Program-made: the position numbers and the translations under genes
The notes under the pieces: generated by a model
Told to the model about the DNA's origin: nothing
Database searches by the model: none
The model's input: only the letters and a program-made list of their open reading frames with translations
DNA from: Archegozetes longisetosus
Lineage: Eukaryota > Arthropoda > Arachnida > Sarcoptiformes > Trhypochthoniidae
Reading direction: 5' to 3'
DNA: 64,000 bases
Assembly: GCA_018873245.2 (NCBI GenBank)
Contig: JAEMBT020000023.1
Location: 124,001 to 188,000, forward strand
Shown: positions 20,845 through 30,719 of the stretch, in pieces
Position numbering within the stretch: the first letter of the stretch is position 1
How the letters are laid out: each line of letters starts with the position of its first letter

Positions 20845-21651
20845 ATGGACTCTGATGTTAATAAATGCTGTCATCATAAACACAAATCAAACAATTCATT
20901 TCCGTACAATCGAAAAATTTATTATCTTAGATCGTTAGACAAATTTTACTATTCAAAGTTTCTTTGGGATTGCACAATTAATGAAGACTGTACCGACAAT
21001 TATACGAGATGGTACGATGATATTGACATAAATAACTCTATAAAAATTTTTATAAATCACTTCAACAGAACTGGTTTAGCTGTCAATCTCGTTGATCCTC
21101 TTGCCATATCGTCGTTTATTTCTGGTAATACAAATTTATTTCAAAGTATTCTCAATCAGCTAACAGATAAATTTGTCGACATTATAATATTTCCAATTCT
21201 TAAGAACAATGACCACTGGTTTCTGATACTATATTTTCGGTCTCACACCTGTTGTATCATTCTCGATTCTCTCGTCAAAGATCCTGCTAGCTATATTTTC
21301 TATTGTAATTATGTAATGAATTGTATCGAATATCTTAAACTTGTTCAGACCGAGGTATTTGTTCTATCGAATGACTGTTTACAACAATGTGACAACTATA
21401 ACTGCGGGCCTTATATGTTGGCCCAAGTGTGTAACATTTTATTTAATCAAAGTCAAATTTGTGTTGACGATATTGTTCATAATGAAAATCTACGTAACTG
21501 GATCAAGTATCTGAAAGATTGTTACACGCAAAACGATGATTGCACTTTTCCAAGAGATCAACTTGAACAATTTAAACTATGTAGATTTGATTGTTTTAAA
21601 ATTCTAGTTTCAGACACTTTTACAATTATAAAGTACTTACTAAAGGATTAA
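20845..21651 (+). CDS. Ulp1/C48-type cysteine protease
   Basis: A 268-residue protein with the catalytic signature of the Ulp1/SENP and adenain clan, which cleaves SUMO or ubiquitin-like tags or viral precursors. His124-Trp125 (NNDHWFLIL), Asp141 (ILDSL), a glutamine near 180 and Cys187 in NYNCGPY are all in the expected order and spacing. The N-terminal 100 residues are poorly conserved. The stop overlaps the stop of the minus-strand gene 21648-22286. In this setting it may deSUMOylate proteins or process virion precursors. Note the SUMO-consensus cluster in the 866-residue protein at 35592-38192. Confidence 0.75.
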   Translation: MDSDVNKCCHHKHKSNNSFPYNRKIYYLRSLDKFYYSKFLWDCTINEDCTDNYTRWYDDIDINNSIKIFINHFNRTGLAVNLVDPLAISSFISGNTNLFQSILNQLTDKFVDIIIFPILKNNDHWFLILYFRSHTCCIILDSLVKDPASYIFYCNYVMNCIEYLKLVQTEVFVLSNDCLQQCDNYNCGPYMLAQVCNILFNQSQICVDDIVHNENLRNWIKYLKDCYTQNDDCTFPRDQLEQFKLCRFDCFKILVSDTFTIIKYLLKD

Positions 21652-22286
21652 TGGAAAGATTTTGTTTGGGACTTATGCTTGACATTGTAAACACTTTCTT
21701 TAGTTGGAGTAAATGTTGTTCCTGTTAGTGGATATGATGGTGTTGTATAGGAAAATGATTTTTTTTCAAATTGATTCCTGAAACTCTTAATTCCGTTATC
21801 AGACAAATCGTGTAAACCGAGAAAATTCAATAGTTTAGTTAGTTCTGCTTTTTTACCCAAATAACTCTTGAAAGTTTCGTCAATGTAACTATTGTTGAGT
21901 GATACCATCAAATCACTAGGCTGTAGATCGCTACACTCTTTTAATTTCTCTTTTAGTTGTCTATTCTCTTGTTCTAATCTTTTAACATAATCATCGTCTT
22001 TGTTATCAATCTTTTTTGGTTTTAATGGTATAAATACATCAAAAAGCTCTTGATTTTTATAGTTCATTAGAAATAGTAACAGTGACGAGACATTAGTGTA
22101 CTCAGTTTCAGTGAGATACATCATATTAATTACTACTCTGAGATCTTCAATATTTATTTGACTTATATCGTTTATGATTTCAGTTTGTAAATCTTTAACC
22201 TTATTTAATAAAATTGAATAGTTCATTTGTGATATATCTGCTTGTGCTTCATTTGCAATTGCCGTTACCAATTGTGTTATTTTCAT
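21648..22286 (-). CDS. Coiled-coil protein, unknown
   Basis: A 212-residue protein with a helical N-terminal half, a clear heptad region at about residues 103-115 (DYVKRLEQENRQLKEKL) and a Ser/Thr/Pro-rich tail. It has no membrane segment. It converges with the Ulp1-like gene and is divergent, by 12 bases, from the spliced or broken gene starting at 22299. It may be structural or an adaptor. Unassigned. Confidence 0.55.
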   Translation of the reverse strand: MKITQLVTAIANEAQADISQMNYSILLNKVKDLQTEIINDISQINIEDLRVVINMMYLTETEYTNVSSLLLFLMNYKNQELFDVFIPLKPKKIDNKDDDYVKRLEQENRQLKEKLKECSDLQPSDLMVSLNNSYIDETFKSYLGKKAELTKLLNFLGLHDLSDNGIKSFRNQFEKKSFSYTTPSYPLTGTTFTPTKESVYNVKHKSQTKSFH

Positions 22287-22298
22287 AATTTATTTACA

Positions 22299-22992
22299 AT
22301 GTGTAATCGAGGTAAGACGTGAAAGTTATATTCAATTCTTGATTGTCGTTCTTTTATTTTCAGACAATCGAGAAGAAATATTTCAATTTGTTCGTCGTTG
22401 TTCATCTAGATTCTGTTTGTTTGAATCTAATGTGAAAATTTACGAAATGCTCAAAGTATTGATAAATGAAGCCTATGCCGACAGCAAGGACTATAAACTG
22501 AGTGAATTTTATTTTACCAATAAGGTTATTTTACTTATTAATCTCAACTATAAAATACTTGACTTTCACAGTGAAAACTTGTTGAGTATGCTTAATATTA
22601 TGCCAAGTCTAACCTCAAGCCAAATATTCTGAAACAAATTACTGATTATAGGTATAACTGTTTAGAAACCTTATTTTACAGATTCAATTTACACAAGAGG
22701 TTAGACTTGGAATATTTCTACAATTTACTCAACTATGCAATTGGGTGAATTTCAACTTTTCAATTGTTGATAGACTGTATAAGAATCCAGATTTTTTTTA
22801 TAAACAGTCACGATTGTTCATTCAATGTGCATAGTTTATACATTTCAGAAGAAGCTATCGAGTTTCTTTTGGACAATCTGCTCAAACTTCGCCAGGAACA
22901 ATTCTGTTACTTGAGTGTTTGTATTCCAAGAAATGTAATGCCTCATCTGAATATGGTTCGCTTTGTTCCAAGATCAATGAAATTGAATTGAG
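22299..22992 (+). pseudogene. Broken or multiply spliced gene of unknown function
   Basis: A tiny first exon (22299-22311) joins cleanly in frame across a 52-base GT-AG intron (22312-22363) to an open frame ending at 22632. Coding-like sequence then continues to 22992 but hops through three frames, with stops at 22748 and near 22830 and a T8 run between. Either more very short introns are present, or the downstream part is a pseudogene or has consensus indels. No family is recognised. Confidence 0.4.
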
Positions 22993-23021
22993 TTTCTTTT
23001 TTCAATCTCGAATACTTTTAT

Positions 23022-24512
23022 TCAAATGAGAAACTTAGATTGCTGTTGGACTTGGTATTCATTAAGACTTGATACTTTGGCTACCATTGAAAAGTAAAAA
23101 TTTATAAAATTGTACATATGTTTTAGCCTATTATAACTTTCATTTTGATTCCAATTGTATTCTAAAATATCTAAATTCTTTGATTGATTGTCAATAATAT
23201 CTAGACTATCTTTTTTATTTTCAAATATAAATAAATTTACCATTGTTTTGATTATTGGAAATTCTACTGTATTACTTAATAGCTTTGCTCCAAATAGTTC
23301 AGTTTCTCTCAGGGTTTTCAAGTAAGATATTAGCTTGAATAAGTTTTCTTCCAAATCTTTGTCAAGTATTCCAAGTTTCAAATACTCCAACTTTCCTTCA
23401 AGCAGTACTTGTTCTACAAATTCTCTATAAAATTGTTTTGTAGAATGTGGAAATATATCAAATTTATCAGGATCATTATATGGTTTCTCCTTTAGAATAT
23501 TTACCAAAAAGTCTTTGTCATTGTTCATAATTTGATAGGTATTTAGTAGTATCTCGTTATTTGTCACTTGAAACGGATATATCTCTTCAGCTTTAAGGAT
23601 ATGTTTATTCCGAATACAATGGTTTATATATGCTTCAATCATATTTCTTATACAAACAGTAAATGAGCCCTCGTCAAAGGTTTTATTCCAGATATATTTA
23701 AAATAACTAATGTCCAGAAAATTGTCTTGACAATAATTCTCTTTGATTGTAACTTCCCTTTTTAAATGATAAAATAGTAATGGACCGTATTTTGGATTTT
23801 GAACGAACCACTGTTCAATTTCATTCCCTCTTTCCTCACTGTTATACTTGGAATCTGTTAATATTTCCTTTAGTCTTTTCAAGTCGAGATTTTCGCTAAT
23901 TAAGACATTTTTAAGGTATAAAATCTGACTGTTTAAACAACCGTTTAGGTTCTTTGTTTTCACTTGATTTGGTCCCAACAGTATTGGAAAGTATTTATAC
24001 ACGTCTTCATGATTATCCAAATCTGGAAAATTTTCAAAATCACACTGACTTGGGGTATTTGACAATTTTCTATTTGGAGTCGATTGATTTGCTTCCGACA
24101 GTTTAAAGTGTAATTGCCTAACCATAAAATGTAAATTACTTACACTAGCTTTATCGATTGTCGACAGATTATTCATATAGTAGTCCAAATCGTTATAGAG
24201 GCTTGTCGAGTCCAGGTTAATATATTGTCTTAAATTTTCCACATCTTCCTCTTTTTCTTTTTGTGAAAACTCTCCAAGCAGTTTCTCGAGTTGAATATGA
24301 AATTGAAATATATCAATTTCCTTACTAGAAGTTAGATGTCTTTTGAAAAATGATTTTAGGCAATTTTTCAATAATCTCAACTTTAGAAGCTCACACTGTT
24401 CACCAAAATTTCCAATATTCTGGTCATCAATGAAATCCAAGTAATCATTGATTGAATTGAAGCCAAATCTACTACTTATAACTTGTAGTCTATTTATTAA
24501 ATTTAAATCCAT
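23022..24512 (-). CDS. Unknown 496-residue helical protein
   Basis: A large intact ORF, mostly helical, with no membrane segment and no motif I recognise. Its ATG is separated by only 11 bases from the divergent ATG at 24524, so the two share a bidirectional promoter or each uses the other's coding region. The size and position suggest a viral structural or replication protein, but no function can be assigned. Confidence 0.6.
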   Translation of the reverse strand: MDLNLINRLQVISSRFGFNSINDYLDFIDDQNIGNFGEQCELLKLRLLKNCLKSFFKRHLTSSKEIDIFQFHIQLEKLLGEFSQKEKEEDVENLRQYINLDSTSLYNDLDYYMNNLSTIDKASVSNLHFMVRQLHFKLSEANQSTPNRKLSNTPSQCDFENFPDLDNHEDVYKYFPILLGPNQVKTKNLNGCLNSQILYLKNVLISENLDLKRLKEILTDSKYNSEERGNEIEQWFVQNPKYGPLLFYHLKREVTIKENYCQDNFLDISYFKYIWNKTFDEGSFTVCIRNMIEAYINHCIRNKHILKAEEIYPFQVTNNEILLNTYQIMNNDKDFLVNILKEKPYNDPDKFDIFPHSTKQFYREFVEQVLLEGKLEYLKLGILDKDLEENLFKLISYLKTLRETELFGAKLLSNTVEFPIIKTMVNLFIFENKKDSLDIIDNQSKNLDILEYNWNQNESYNRLKHMYNFINFYFSMVAKVSSLNEYQVQQQSKFLI

Positions 24513-24523
24513 TGAAATAAAAT

Positions 24524-25258
24524 ATGTTTGAAAATATTAAGTGGTCTATATTTCTAATTGGATTCGTTTATTTACTTGTTTATGCAATAAAGTTTCTAAA
24601 GTATTTCTTTGGTCTGTTTTCTTCGGATGAGAAAAGTCACAATTCTTTTATTAAGAAAGATCACGATAATTCATTTCAAATGTCCAATGCGTTAAACTAT
24701 AAAGACACTATTGACTTTGACTTTCGAATACTGGTAACACCGGTCAAAGACGAAAACGATGTTATACCATTAGTCAATGAACGAATAGTATTAGCACAAG
24801 AGCAAATTGATATTCAATTTTTTCCAGTATTAAATTCAGAACCAAATACAACTGATAGCATTTCAAATATTACTCTTCCCGATAATATTTCAAAAGTATA
24901 TTCCCTGTTACTGGTTGCCAATAATATCTATATACTGTACAATCATAAATTATTTTCCATAACTAAAGAAAATAATATTCTAACCGTTCTAAATGTGAAA
25001 AATAACTATATTGTTCCAATATTTTTTAACCTAAATCAGAATCAGAAAGTCTTAAAAGTGGGTCAAGCAAAAGAGTCTTTACAGCCATTAAAGTTTATCG
25101 CAGTCAATTCAACAATACTAAGATATTCCAGCGAGATAAAAAAGGCAAAGCAAATTGTTTGTGCACCGAAAGACTTTATTATATACGAAGATATACTCTA
25201 TCCGATATCAAATGATAATATAGACATGCCTTTAAATACTTACTTTTTTAGGATCTAG
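24524..25258 (+). CDS. Membrane-anchored protein, unknown
   Basis: A 244-residue protein with one strong hydrophobic segment at residues 7-33 (KWSIFLIGFVYLLVYAIKFL) and then a polar region without paired cysteines. The topology is like that of small naldavirus envelope/PIF proteins, but I see no diagnostic motif. It is followed after 14 bases by the F-box gene. Confidence 0.6.
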   Translation: MFENIKWSIFLIGFVYLLVYAIKFLKYFFGLFSSDEKSHNSFIKKDHDNSFQMSNALNYKDTIDFDFRILVTPVKDENDVIPLVNERIVLAQEQIDIQFFPVLNSEPNTTDSISNITLPDNISKVYSLLLVANNIYILYNHKLFSITKENNILTVLNVKNNYIVPIFFNLNQNQKVLKVGQAKESLQPLKFIAVNSTILRYSSEIKKAKQIVCAPKDFIIYEDILYPISNDNIDMPLNTYFFRI

Positions 25259-25272
25259 AATTCAGTTTGAAA

Positions 25273-26808
25273 ATGAGTTTTAATCAGATTTCCGACGAAA
25301 TTCTGGAGATTATACTTGCCAAACAATTTGACGAAAACATTCACAGTGTGTACGAACTATCACGTAATTTTCGCCTGACAAATAATACTGATTTGGATCC
25401 TATTCTTCAGTTGAGATTTGTGTGCGTGACTTGGAACGATATTATTACTAGTCTGTTAAATAGAATAAGAAACTATCATTATTCTGCTCTACTTGAATCG
25501 AGTGAAGATTCGAGAAGTACACTTGAAAAAATTTTTAATGTGATTCCAAATCTGACTCAATTAAAGCTTGAATATACAGTTATAGATGAAAACCTGTTAA
25601 AATATATTTTTGAAAAGCAAAAGCATTTAATATTTTTGAGATTTGGTCAATGTAATGTTTTTTCTTTTCAAGTAAATTTTGCATCACAAGTTTCCAAGCT
25701 GCTTTATTTGGAAATTCATGATACAACAATCAATGAAAATATGTAAGTATACTATGGTGTATGTACATAACATGTAAACACCTATAAATGTATATTAACG
25801 TTTATTCTTTTTTTTCTCAGTTTAAAAGATTTATTCAACAGTGCAAACAATCTAAAGGTACTATCCTATAAATCTTTTAATGAATATTTTTCATTCCTAA
25901 ATTCTATTTCACCAACTTTGAGAGAGATGCTTATTGATTTTAGTTCATTTTCAACAATTGATTATAAATTAGCTTACCATAACTTTATAAATGAGTTTAA
26001 TAATTGTAAAAGACTTAAAAATATTTCATCGTTCAGTGTGAAGCTTAAAAGTATAAATTCAATAGATATAAATAAGCTTAAGCCGCCATGTAGTAACAAT
26101 ATTAGATTTTTACGATTTTTCTATCATGTCAAACCCAGGCCTCAATCTAAAAATTTAACGAAATCAATCTCATTAAAAAATTATAAGGGATTAAACTATT
26201 TATCACTAACAGAATACTTGGATTTTGAGTTATTTCATAAGAAATACTTTGCTGTGTCTGATTTGGAATTTAGGACTATAGTCCCCACTTTTATAAACAG
26301 AGAACTACTACAAGGCATAGGAAAATATTGTAAAAATCTAAAAGTGTTAATGTTAAAATCTGAAAGTAGAAACTTTACAAATTTATTGGAAAAGCAATAT
26401 TCTATAAAATTATTTAAGCAATATTCGTTCAACATAAAGGATTTTGAATATATGATTAGTCAGTGTAAGGAATTGATAAAACTAAAAGTGTCTAATGTAA
26501 CAAATTTTAACGAAGCCTGTTTGAAATACCTAATTAATCTAAAATCTCTAGAATATCTCGAAATTGAATATATGGATGAGATTAGTTTTGTGAGCATAGA
26601 ATACTTTATTTCTAACGTTTCGTTAAATTTCAAAACATTAGAACTAAGTAAAAGTCGTATTAAAGGTTTAAACATAAGTGCGCTAAATGATATTTTGTTA
26701 CTAAAACCTAATATTACTGTTAAGCTAAAAAATATTCCTGAATGTTTTATAGAATATTGCAGTCTAAATTGTAAATTATCTTCAAGATTGTGTATAATAT
26801 ATGAATAA
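25273..26808 (+). CDS. F-box / leucine-rich-repeat-like protein, one intron
   Basis: Two exons, 25273-25742 and 25821-26808, joined across a 78-base GT-AG intron (25743-25820: GTAAGTAT ... TTTTTCTCAG). They keep the frame and give 485 residues. The N terminus (SFNQISDEILEIIL) followed by LRFVCVTWNDII fits an F-box, the Skp1-binding domain of SCF ubiquitin ligases. The rest shows degenerate leucine-rich repeats, which would bind substrate. The intron points to a host or host-derived gene, although it follows viral-type ORFs without a gap. An AATAAAAATAAAATT polyA context follows the stop. Confidence 0.65.
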
Positions 26809-26819
26809 AAATAAAATTC

Positions 26820-27062
26820 TATGTAATGACCTTGAAATATTTAAAAGGAAAAAACGATTAATAAATATATATATAATATATATATAGATCGAGTACAAGT
26901 GATCGGCTAGAAATCTCTTTCTAGAGAACAAGTGATCGGCTAGAAATCTCTTTCTAGAGAACCGGCCGCGCCGATTAACACCTCTATTTATACCCAGTAT
27001 TCGACATTATTCCTCCAGTTCTACTGATAAGGATCTGGGTTCCTATTGGTTCTTCTCTTATC
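26820..27062 (-). promoter_or_regulatory. TATA-hairpin module, type B, two tandem hairpins
   Basis: Minus-strand copy. The dyad ACTGATAAG ... CTTATCAGT enclosing CCAAT-like sequence lies at about 27022-27062, TATAAATA at 26986-26993, the GC-rich GGCGCGGCCGG and two 34-base CTAGAAA/TTTCTAG hairpin units at about 26890-26960, then the AT run and the AGGTCA-like end. It points left, into the first gene block, mirroring the module at 10.6 kb. Confidence 0.65.
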
Positions 27063-27390
27063 AGTAAAAATTGTTTTTAAAACTTTTTCGAAAAAAATAA
27101 CCGTTATCTCGAATGCTGACCTAATTTATTTGAACTATGAAATTAGTCCATTCTATCACTAGGATATAAATCAAATTCCAAAAAAACAACTTTATCTCGA
27201 AGGATGAAATTAGTCCATTCTATCATAAACTTTTAAAAATCAAATTCCAAAAAAACAACTTTATCTCGAAGGGTGAAATTAGTCCATTCTATCGCTAAGC
27301 CATACTTTTATAAATCAAATTTCGGAAAAACAACTTATCACGAATACTATCCCAACTAATTCAAACCATGAAGTCTTACTTCGTCCTGTT
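27063..27390. repeat. Upstream block repeats of the TATA module
   Basis: Two to three imperfect tandem copies of a unit of about 90 bases on the minus strand (CGAGATAAAGTTGTTTTTTTGGAATTTG with GAATGGACTAATTTCA). The same unit occurs upstream of the other modules and of the type A units. Confidence 0.6.
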
Positions 27391-27477
27391 AATTGGTAAT
27401 TTCTGTTCTACATTATTTACCAATATTTTCATTCGCTTTACAGACACTAACTAAAATATAAATTTAGATTTATGCTT

Positions 27478-27550
27478 TAGAACAGTGTAACCGTCGAGCA
27501 AATGGATAATTATTTCCATGAGTATACACCTGAGTGAAAATGAAGGAAAA
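27478..27550 (-). pseudogene. Fragment of a second fusolin/GP37 gene, 5' end
   Basis: About 70 bases closely match the start of the fusolin gene (30326-30396). Shared phrases on the plus strand include CGAGCAAATGGATAA and TCCATGAG followed by TATAC. The rest of the gene is not found nearby. This is a truncated duplicate, probably left by recombination or an insertion. It is non-functional. Confidence 0.65.
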
Positions 27551-27624
27551 GATCCAAAAAGAAATTCCTTTATTTTTCACAAAACTATAACAGATACAAT
27601 AAACTCTCTGGCACTATTTTGTCT

Positions 27625-27634
27625 ACGATATCGT
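27625..27634. promoter_or_regulatory. Palindrome ACGATATCGT
   Basis: A perfect 10-base palindrome that also occurs at 9916-9925, 11625-11634 and 50937-50946, with one-base variants at 49565, 54104 and 54331. It is followed by TCATT, CCACT or GACT. It may be a protein-binding site belonging to the repeat family. Confidence 0.4.
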
Positions 27635-27847
27635 CCACTACCCTGAAAGAATATTTTCCTGCATAACTCTCGTTTTCAATTAGTATAACATTTAACACCA
27701 TTTGGTATAAACATATTTTCAGAGCAATTTATATTTTCAAAAGATGAATCTTCTTTGTTACATGAGTAACTTAGTGATTGTTTCGAAATAAGTAAGTCAA
27801 CATTCTAGATAAAAATATATTTTTCGAAAAAGTTTTTCTGAAACTTT

Positions 27848-28620
27848 GGTATTGAGGATATATATATAATCATAAAAAACTGTAATCTGATTTTATTGAA
27901 TAAACCAACAGGATCTAGCAGATTCATATTTGTTTGATACTCTTTATTTTGTAAATAACAGAGTGAATTTTCAATTGGCGTTTGTATTTTCCATTTAGAG
28001 AAGTTGGGTCTAACGCATTTGTCACATTTTACACAACTTTGACACAAAAATCCTATAGGTTAACTTTAACTGTGTAAATGCGTAAAACATTTACGGCTAT
28101 CATTTTTATATTATATTTAATATAATTTTCATGTTTTTTGGAAAGTATGTTCATACTATTTTATGATATGTAGACCATATTAACATTATGTCTATGGGAT
28201 GTAGACGTGTTCATACTATTCTTATATACAAATAAGATTATTAATATATATAGTATATATAAATATTATATATAATTATATTATATTATATTATATTACA
28301 TAGTATTATATCATATATAATATATATAATTAGAGAAATAGTGTGAACACGTCTACATCCCATAGACATAATGTTAATATGGTCTACATATCGTAAAATA
28401 GTATGAACATACTTTCCAAAAAACATGAAAACTATATTAAATATAATATAAAAATGATAGCGGAAAATGTTTTTCACACTTACACAACTTTGACACAAAA
28501 ATCCCATAGGTTAACATTTGCCGTGTAAATGTGTAAAAATTTCCTACTTACAGAAGAAATATATTAAATATAATATATAAATGATAGCCGTAAATGTTTT
28601 ACATATTTACACGGCAAATG
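27848..28620. mobile_element. Composite repeat: FB1 interrupted by FB2
   Basis: The flank repeat (27848-27985) leads into the left arm of FB1 (27985-28110). FB2 (28130-28427) sits inside it, and FB1 arm sequence resumes to about 28620. This is a nested insertion of one foldback into another, with part of FB1 duplicated or rearranged around it. Confidence 0.6.
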
Positions 28621-28626
28621 AAAACA

Positions 28627-28910
28627 CAAATAAATTTATAAACCCCAAAGACTGTTGCACAGTAAAGCGATACCATTGCAGGGAATTCAAGTTGAGTTTC
28701 CAAAAGTCTTTAAAAATCTCAGTTCCATTAGTACCACCAAATAGAAATAGTTGATTGTCAAGCTGAACTGAAGAGTGACATTTTCTACTCCTGGATAACC
28801 ACTATTTGAATCAGACAAACTGTTCAACACTGGATTACATTGAGTACTAGTTCCTCCACCAAAGACATATAGTCTTGTACTGTTCAAATTGAAGAGGTTT
28901 GAAATGAAAC
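28627..28910 (-). pseudogene. Kelch-repeat gene fragment
   Basis: Two kelch-type blades can be read on the minus strand in different frames: one with LYVFGGGTS (28835-28870) and one with QLFLFGGTNG followed by DFWKLNL (28680-28760). A frame change lies between them near 28780. There is no start, and the left edge abuts the composite repeat at 28620. I read it as debris of a host gene cut by repeat insertion. Confidence 0.55.
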
Positions 28911-29044
28911 ATTGGGTGACACCGACTGTGGGAAACGCTTGTGTTTACAACAAATGTTTTTTCTTCCGACAACAGACATTTGATACACACTGTGTTGTAT
29001 GTAGTTTACACTCGATCAGATAATTGTATAGAAACTGCAATAAT

Positions 29045-29125
29045 GTTGTAACTATCCAATAGTTTACTGATAAGAACTGAACCAATTAGAACCGAGATCC
29101 TTATCAATAGAACTAGAGAAAGTTC
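29045..29125 (+). promoter_or_regulatory. Orphan GATA-type dyad with hairpin
   Basis: ACTGATAAGAACTGAACCAATT ends in the partner CTTATCAAT, and a short CTAGAGAAAGTTCTAG hairpin follows. It matches the upstream half of the TATA modules, but no TATAAATA is present. It is a decayed module. Confidence 0.45.
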
Positions 29126-29235
29126 TAGTACTACATTTAGTTAATTATTTTATTGCATTCCCAGTTTACTCTTTTATTAGTTTTGTCACTTTATTGTTTC
29201 AACATGTATTAATACAAATCGGATCTTAATAAAAT

Positions 29236-29721
29236 TTAAAATTTCTCAATCTTACACGACTCATTTGTAACAATTTCTTTTCTACACAATTTACTGACGT
29301 TTTCGCTATCTTCGCATTTGATTTCATTGATTTTACGCATTTGGACAGTACTATTATCATTGGTATATTGTCTCAGGATATATGTGAATTCTTTTTCCAA
29401 AAGGTTCAATTCCTTTACACACTTATCTTTCAAGTAATAGTACAAAGCTCTGCTATATAGATTGTTCAATCCTCCCTTTGGATTATTCTGATCGTCAAGT
29501 AAGATATTGTACTGATTTGATCCGTCTGGTCGTTTTGTGACCCATACAAATTGTGGCAAGGTACCGTCTCTTATTGCTTGATACAATACTCTAACTTTAG
29601 CCGTCAAAAGCTTATACTTGTCTTGTTCATCACAAGTCAACGATTGTCCATTGTTAATGGTTGCTCCATTGACCGTAAAGGCATATTGACTCAAGTTAAC
29701 ATCATTAGGATCTGTTGCCAT
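29236..29721 (-). CDS. Unknown 161-residue protein
   Basis: An intact ORF, soluble, with a helical C-terminal half and a cysteine cluster near the end. I do not recognise the family. It lies just downstream of fusolin on the same strand, 67 bases away, and could be co-expressed with it. Confidence 0.55.
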   Translation of the reverse strand: MATDPNDVNLSQYAFTVNGATINNGQSLTCDEQDKYKLLTAKVRVLYQAIRDGTLPQFVWVTKRPDGSNQYNILLDDQNNPKGGLNNLYSRALYYYLKDKCVKELNLLEKEFTYILRQYTNDNSTVQMRKINEIKCEDSENVSKLCRKEIVTNESCKIEKF

Positions 29722-29787
29722 ATTTTATGTTATGGTAGGATTTATTATTAATTGTGTATCAAAATAATATAACTAATTTACTAATTG

Positions 29788-30423
29788 TTAATAGACTTCA
29801 ATGTCCATACAATTGATAAACAATTCACCAGCTGGATCGTCTCTTTGCCATCTGAGGAAATATACTCCACTTTTTTGAACCGATACAGTATACCTGAATA
29901 TTTGATTTGATTCACAGTTGTTATTACTTGGCTTTGTGCTAATTGTCGGATTGAATCTAGAAATAAGCTCAACACTATTCCAACTATTTGCATTATTTGG
30001 ATAGTAATATACTTCAAAATATGAAGGAATATGAAATGCCGTTACACAGAATTCAAACATGTGATTTCCTCTTGTAAGTCTAGTAGCTGTCCAGTTTCCT
30101 CTAACATTCATGCCTCTCTTTCTATCATCTCCGGCACTACAAATTTTACTAAATTCCAAATTTTGTTTCAATGCGTTTTCATCAGCAAAATTTCTAATAT
30201 TCATGCTATATTCATTTTTCTGATCAAATTGGTAGAATGGATTTTCGCTAACTTCTTTGAAAGCCTTCTTACACATGGGATCACTTATTCCTTCTCCTTT
30301 TGGAGGCCAGTAAATACTTTGCTTGGAACAGTATAACTGGCGAGCAAATGGATAAGAATTATATCCATGAGAATATACTTGGGCGAAAAGGAATGAAACA
30401 AATAAAATATAATTGTAATACAT
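29788..30423 (-). CDS. Fusolin/GP37-type lytic polysaccharide monooxygenase
   Basis: A 211-residue secreted protein. A signal peptide (residues 1-18) is followed directly by His19, the copper-brace N-terminal histidine of AA10 LPMOs (HGYNSYPFARQLYC). Then come a WPPKGEGISDPMCK stretch typical of viral fusolin/GP37, a second histidine in GNHMFEF, and a C-terminal beta domain. Fusolins from entomopoxviruses, baculoviruses and related viruses oxidise chitin and open the peritrophic matrix for oral infection. The length suits the catalytic domain without the extra C-terminal tail. A TATA-hairpin module lies immediately upstream (TATA at 30611-30618), in the right orientation. It is intact and intronless. 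A fragment of a second copy is at 27478-27550. Confidence 0.8.
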   Translation of the reverse strand: MYYNYILFVSFLFAQVYSHGYNSYPFARQLYCSKQSIYWPPKGEGISDPMCKKAFKEVSENPFYQFDQKNEYSMNIRNFADENALKQNLEFSKICSAGDDRKRGMNVRGNWTATRLTRGNHMFEFCVTAFHIPSYFEVYYYPNNANSWNSVELISRFNPTISTKPSNNNCESNQIFRYTVSVQKSGVYFLRWQRDDPAGELFINCMDIEVY

Positions 30424-30454
30424 TACTTACTTAATATGACCTTACGAATTTTGG

Positions 30455-30700
30455 AAAATTGGTAAAATAATATAATGACTTTTGACCTTTAACCTCAAAC
30501 ATTAAAAAAGAAAAAATGAATAATTATATATATATATATATATAGATCGAGTACAAGTGAACGGCTAGAAATCTCTTTTCTAGAGAACCGGCCGCGCCGA
30601 TCAACACCTCTATTTATACCCAATTTTCCACATTATTCCTCCAGTTCTACTGATAAGGATTTGCATTCCAATTGATCCTTTACTTATTAGTAAAAATTCT
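30455..30700 (-). promoter_or_regulatory. TATA-hairpin module, type B, single hairpin, upstream of fusolin
   Basis: Minus strand: dyad ACTGATAAG ... AATAAG-like at about 30655-30700, TATAAATA at 30611-30618, GGCGCGGCCGG, one CTAGAAA/TTTCTAG unit (about 30550-30590), an AT run and GAGGTTAAAGGTCAA. The fusolin ATG is about 190 bases downstream of the TATA box. This is the clearest case of a module acting as a promoter, with the hairpin in the 5' leader. Confidence 0.65.
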
Positions 30701-30719
30701 TCCTAAAACTTTTTCGAAA

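Noticed and set aside
27805-28507. Minus-strand ORFs of 73-80 residues containing MCQSCVKC- and GFLCQSCV-like starts
   Set aside because: They are translations of the foldback arms (the stretch around the CCCATAGG site). The cysteine pattern is produced by the repeat, not by a zinc finger.
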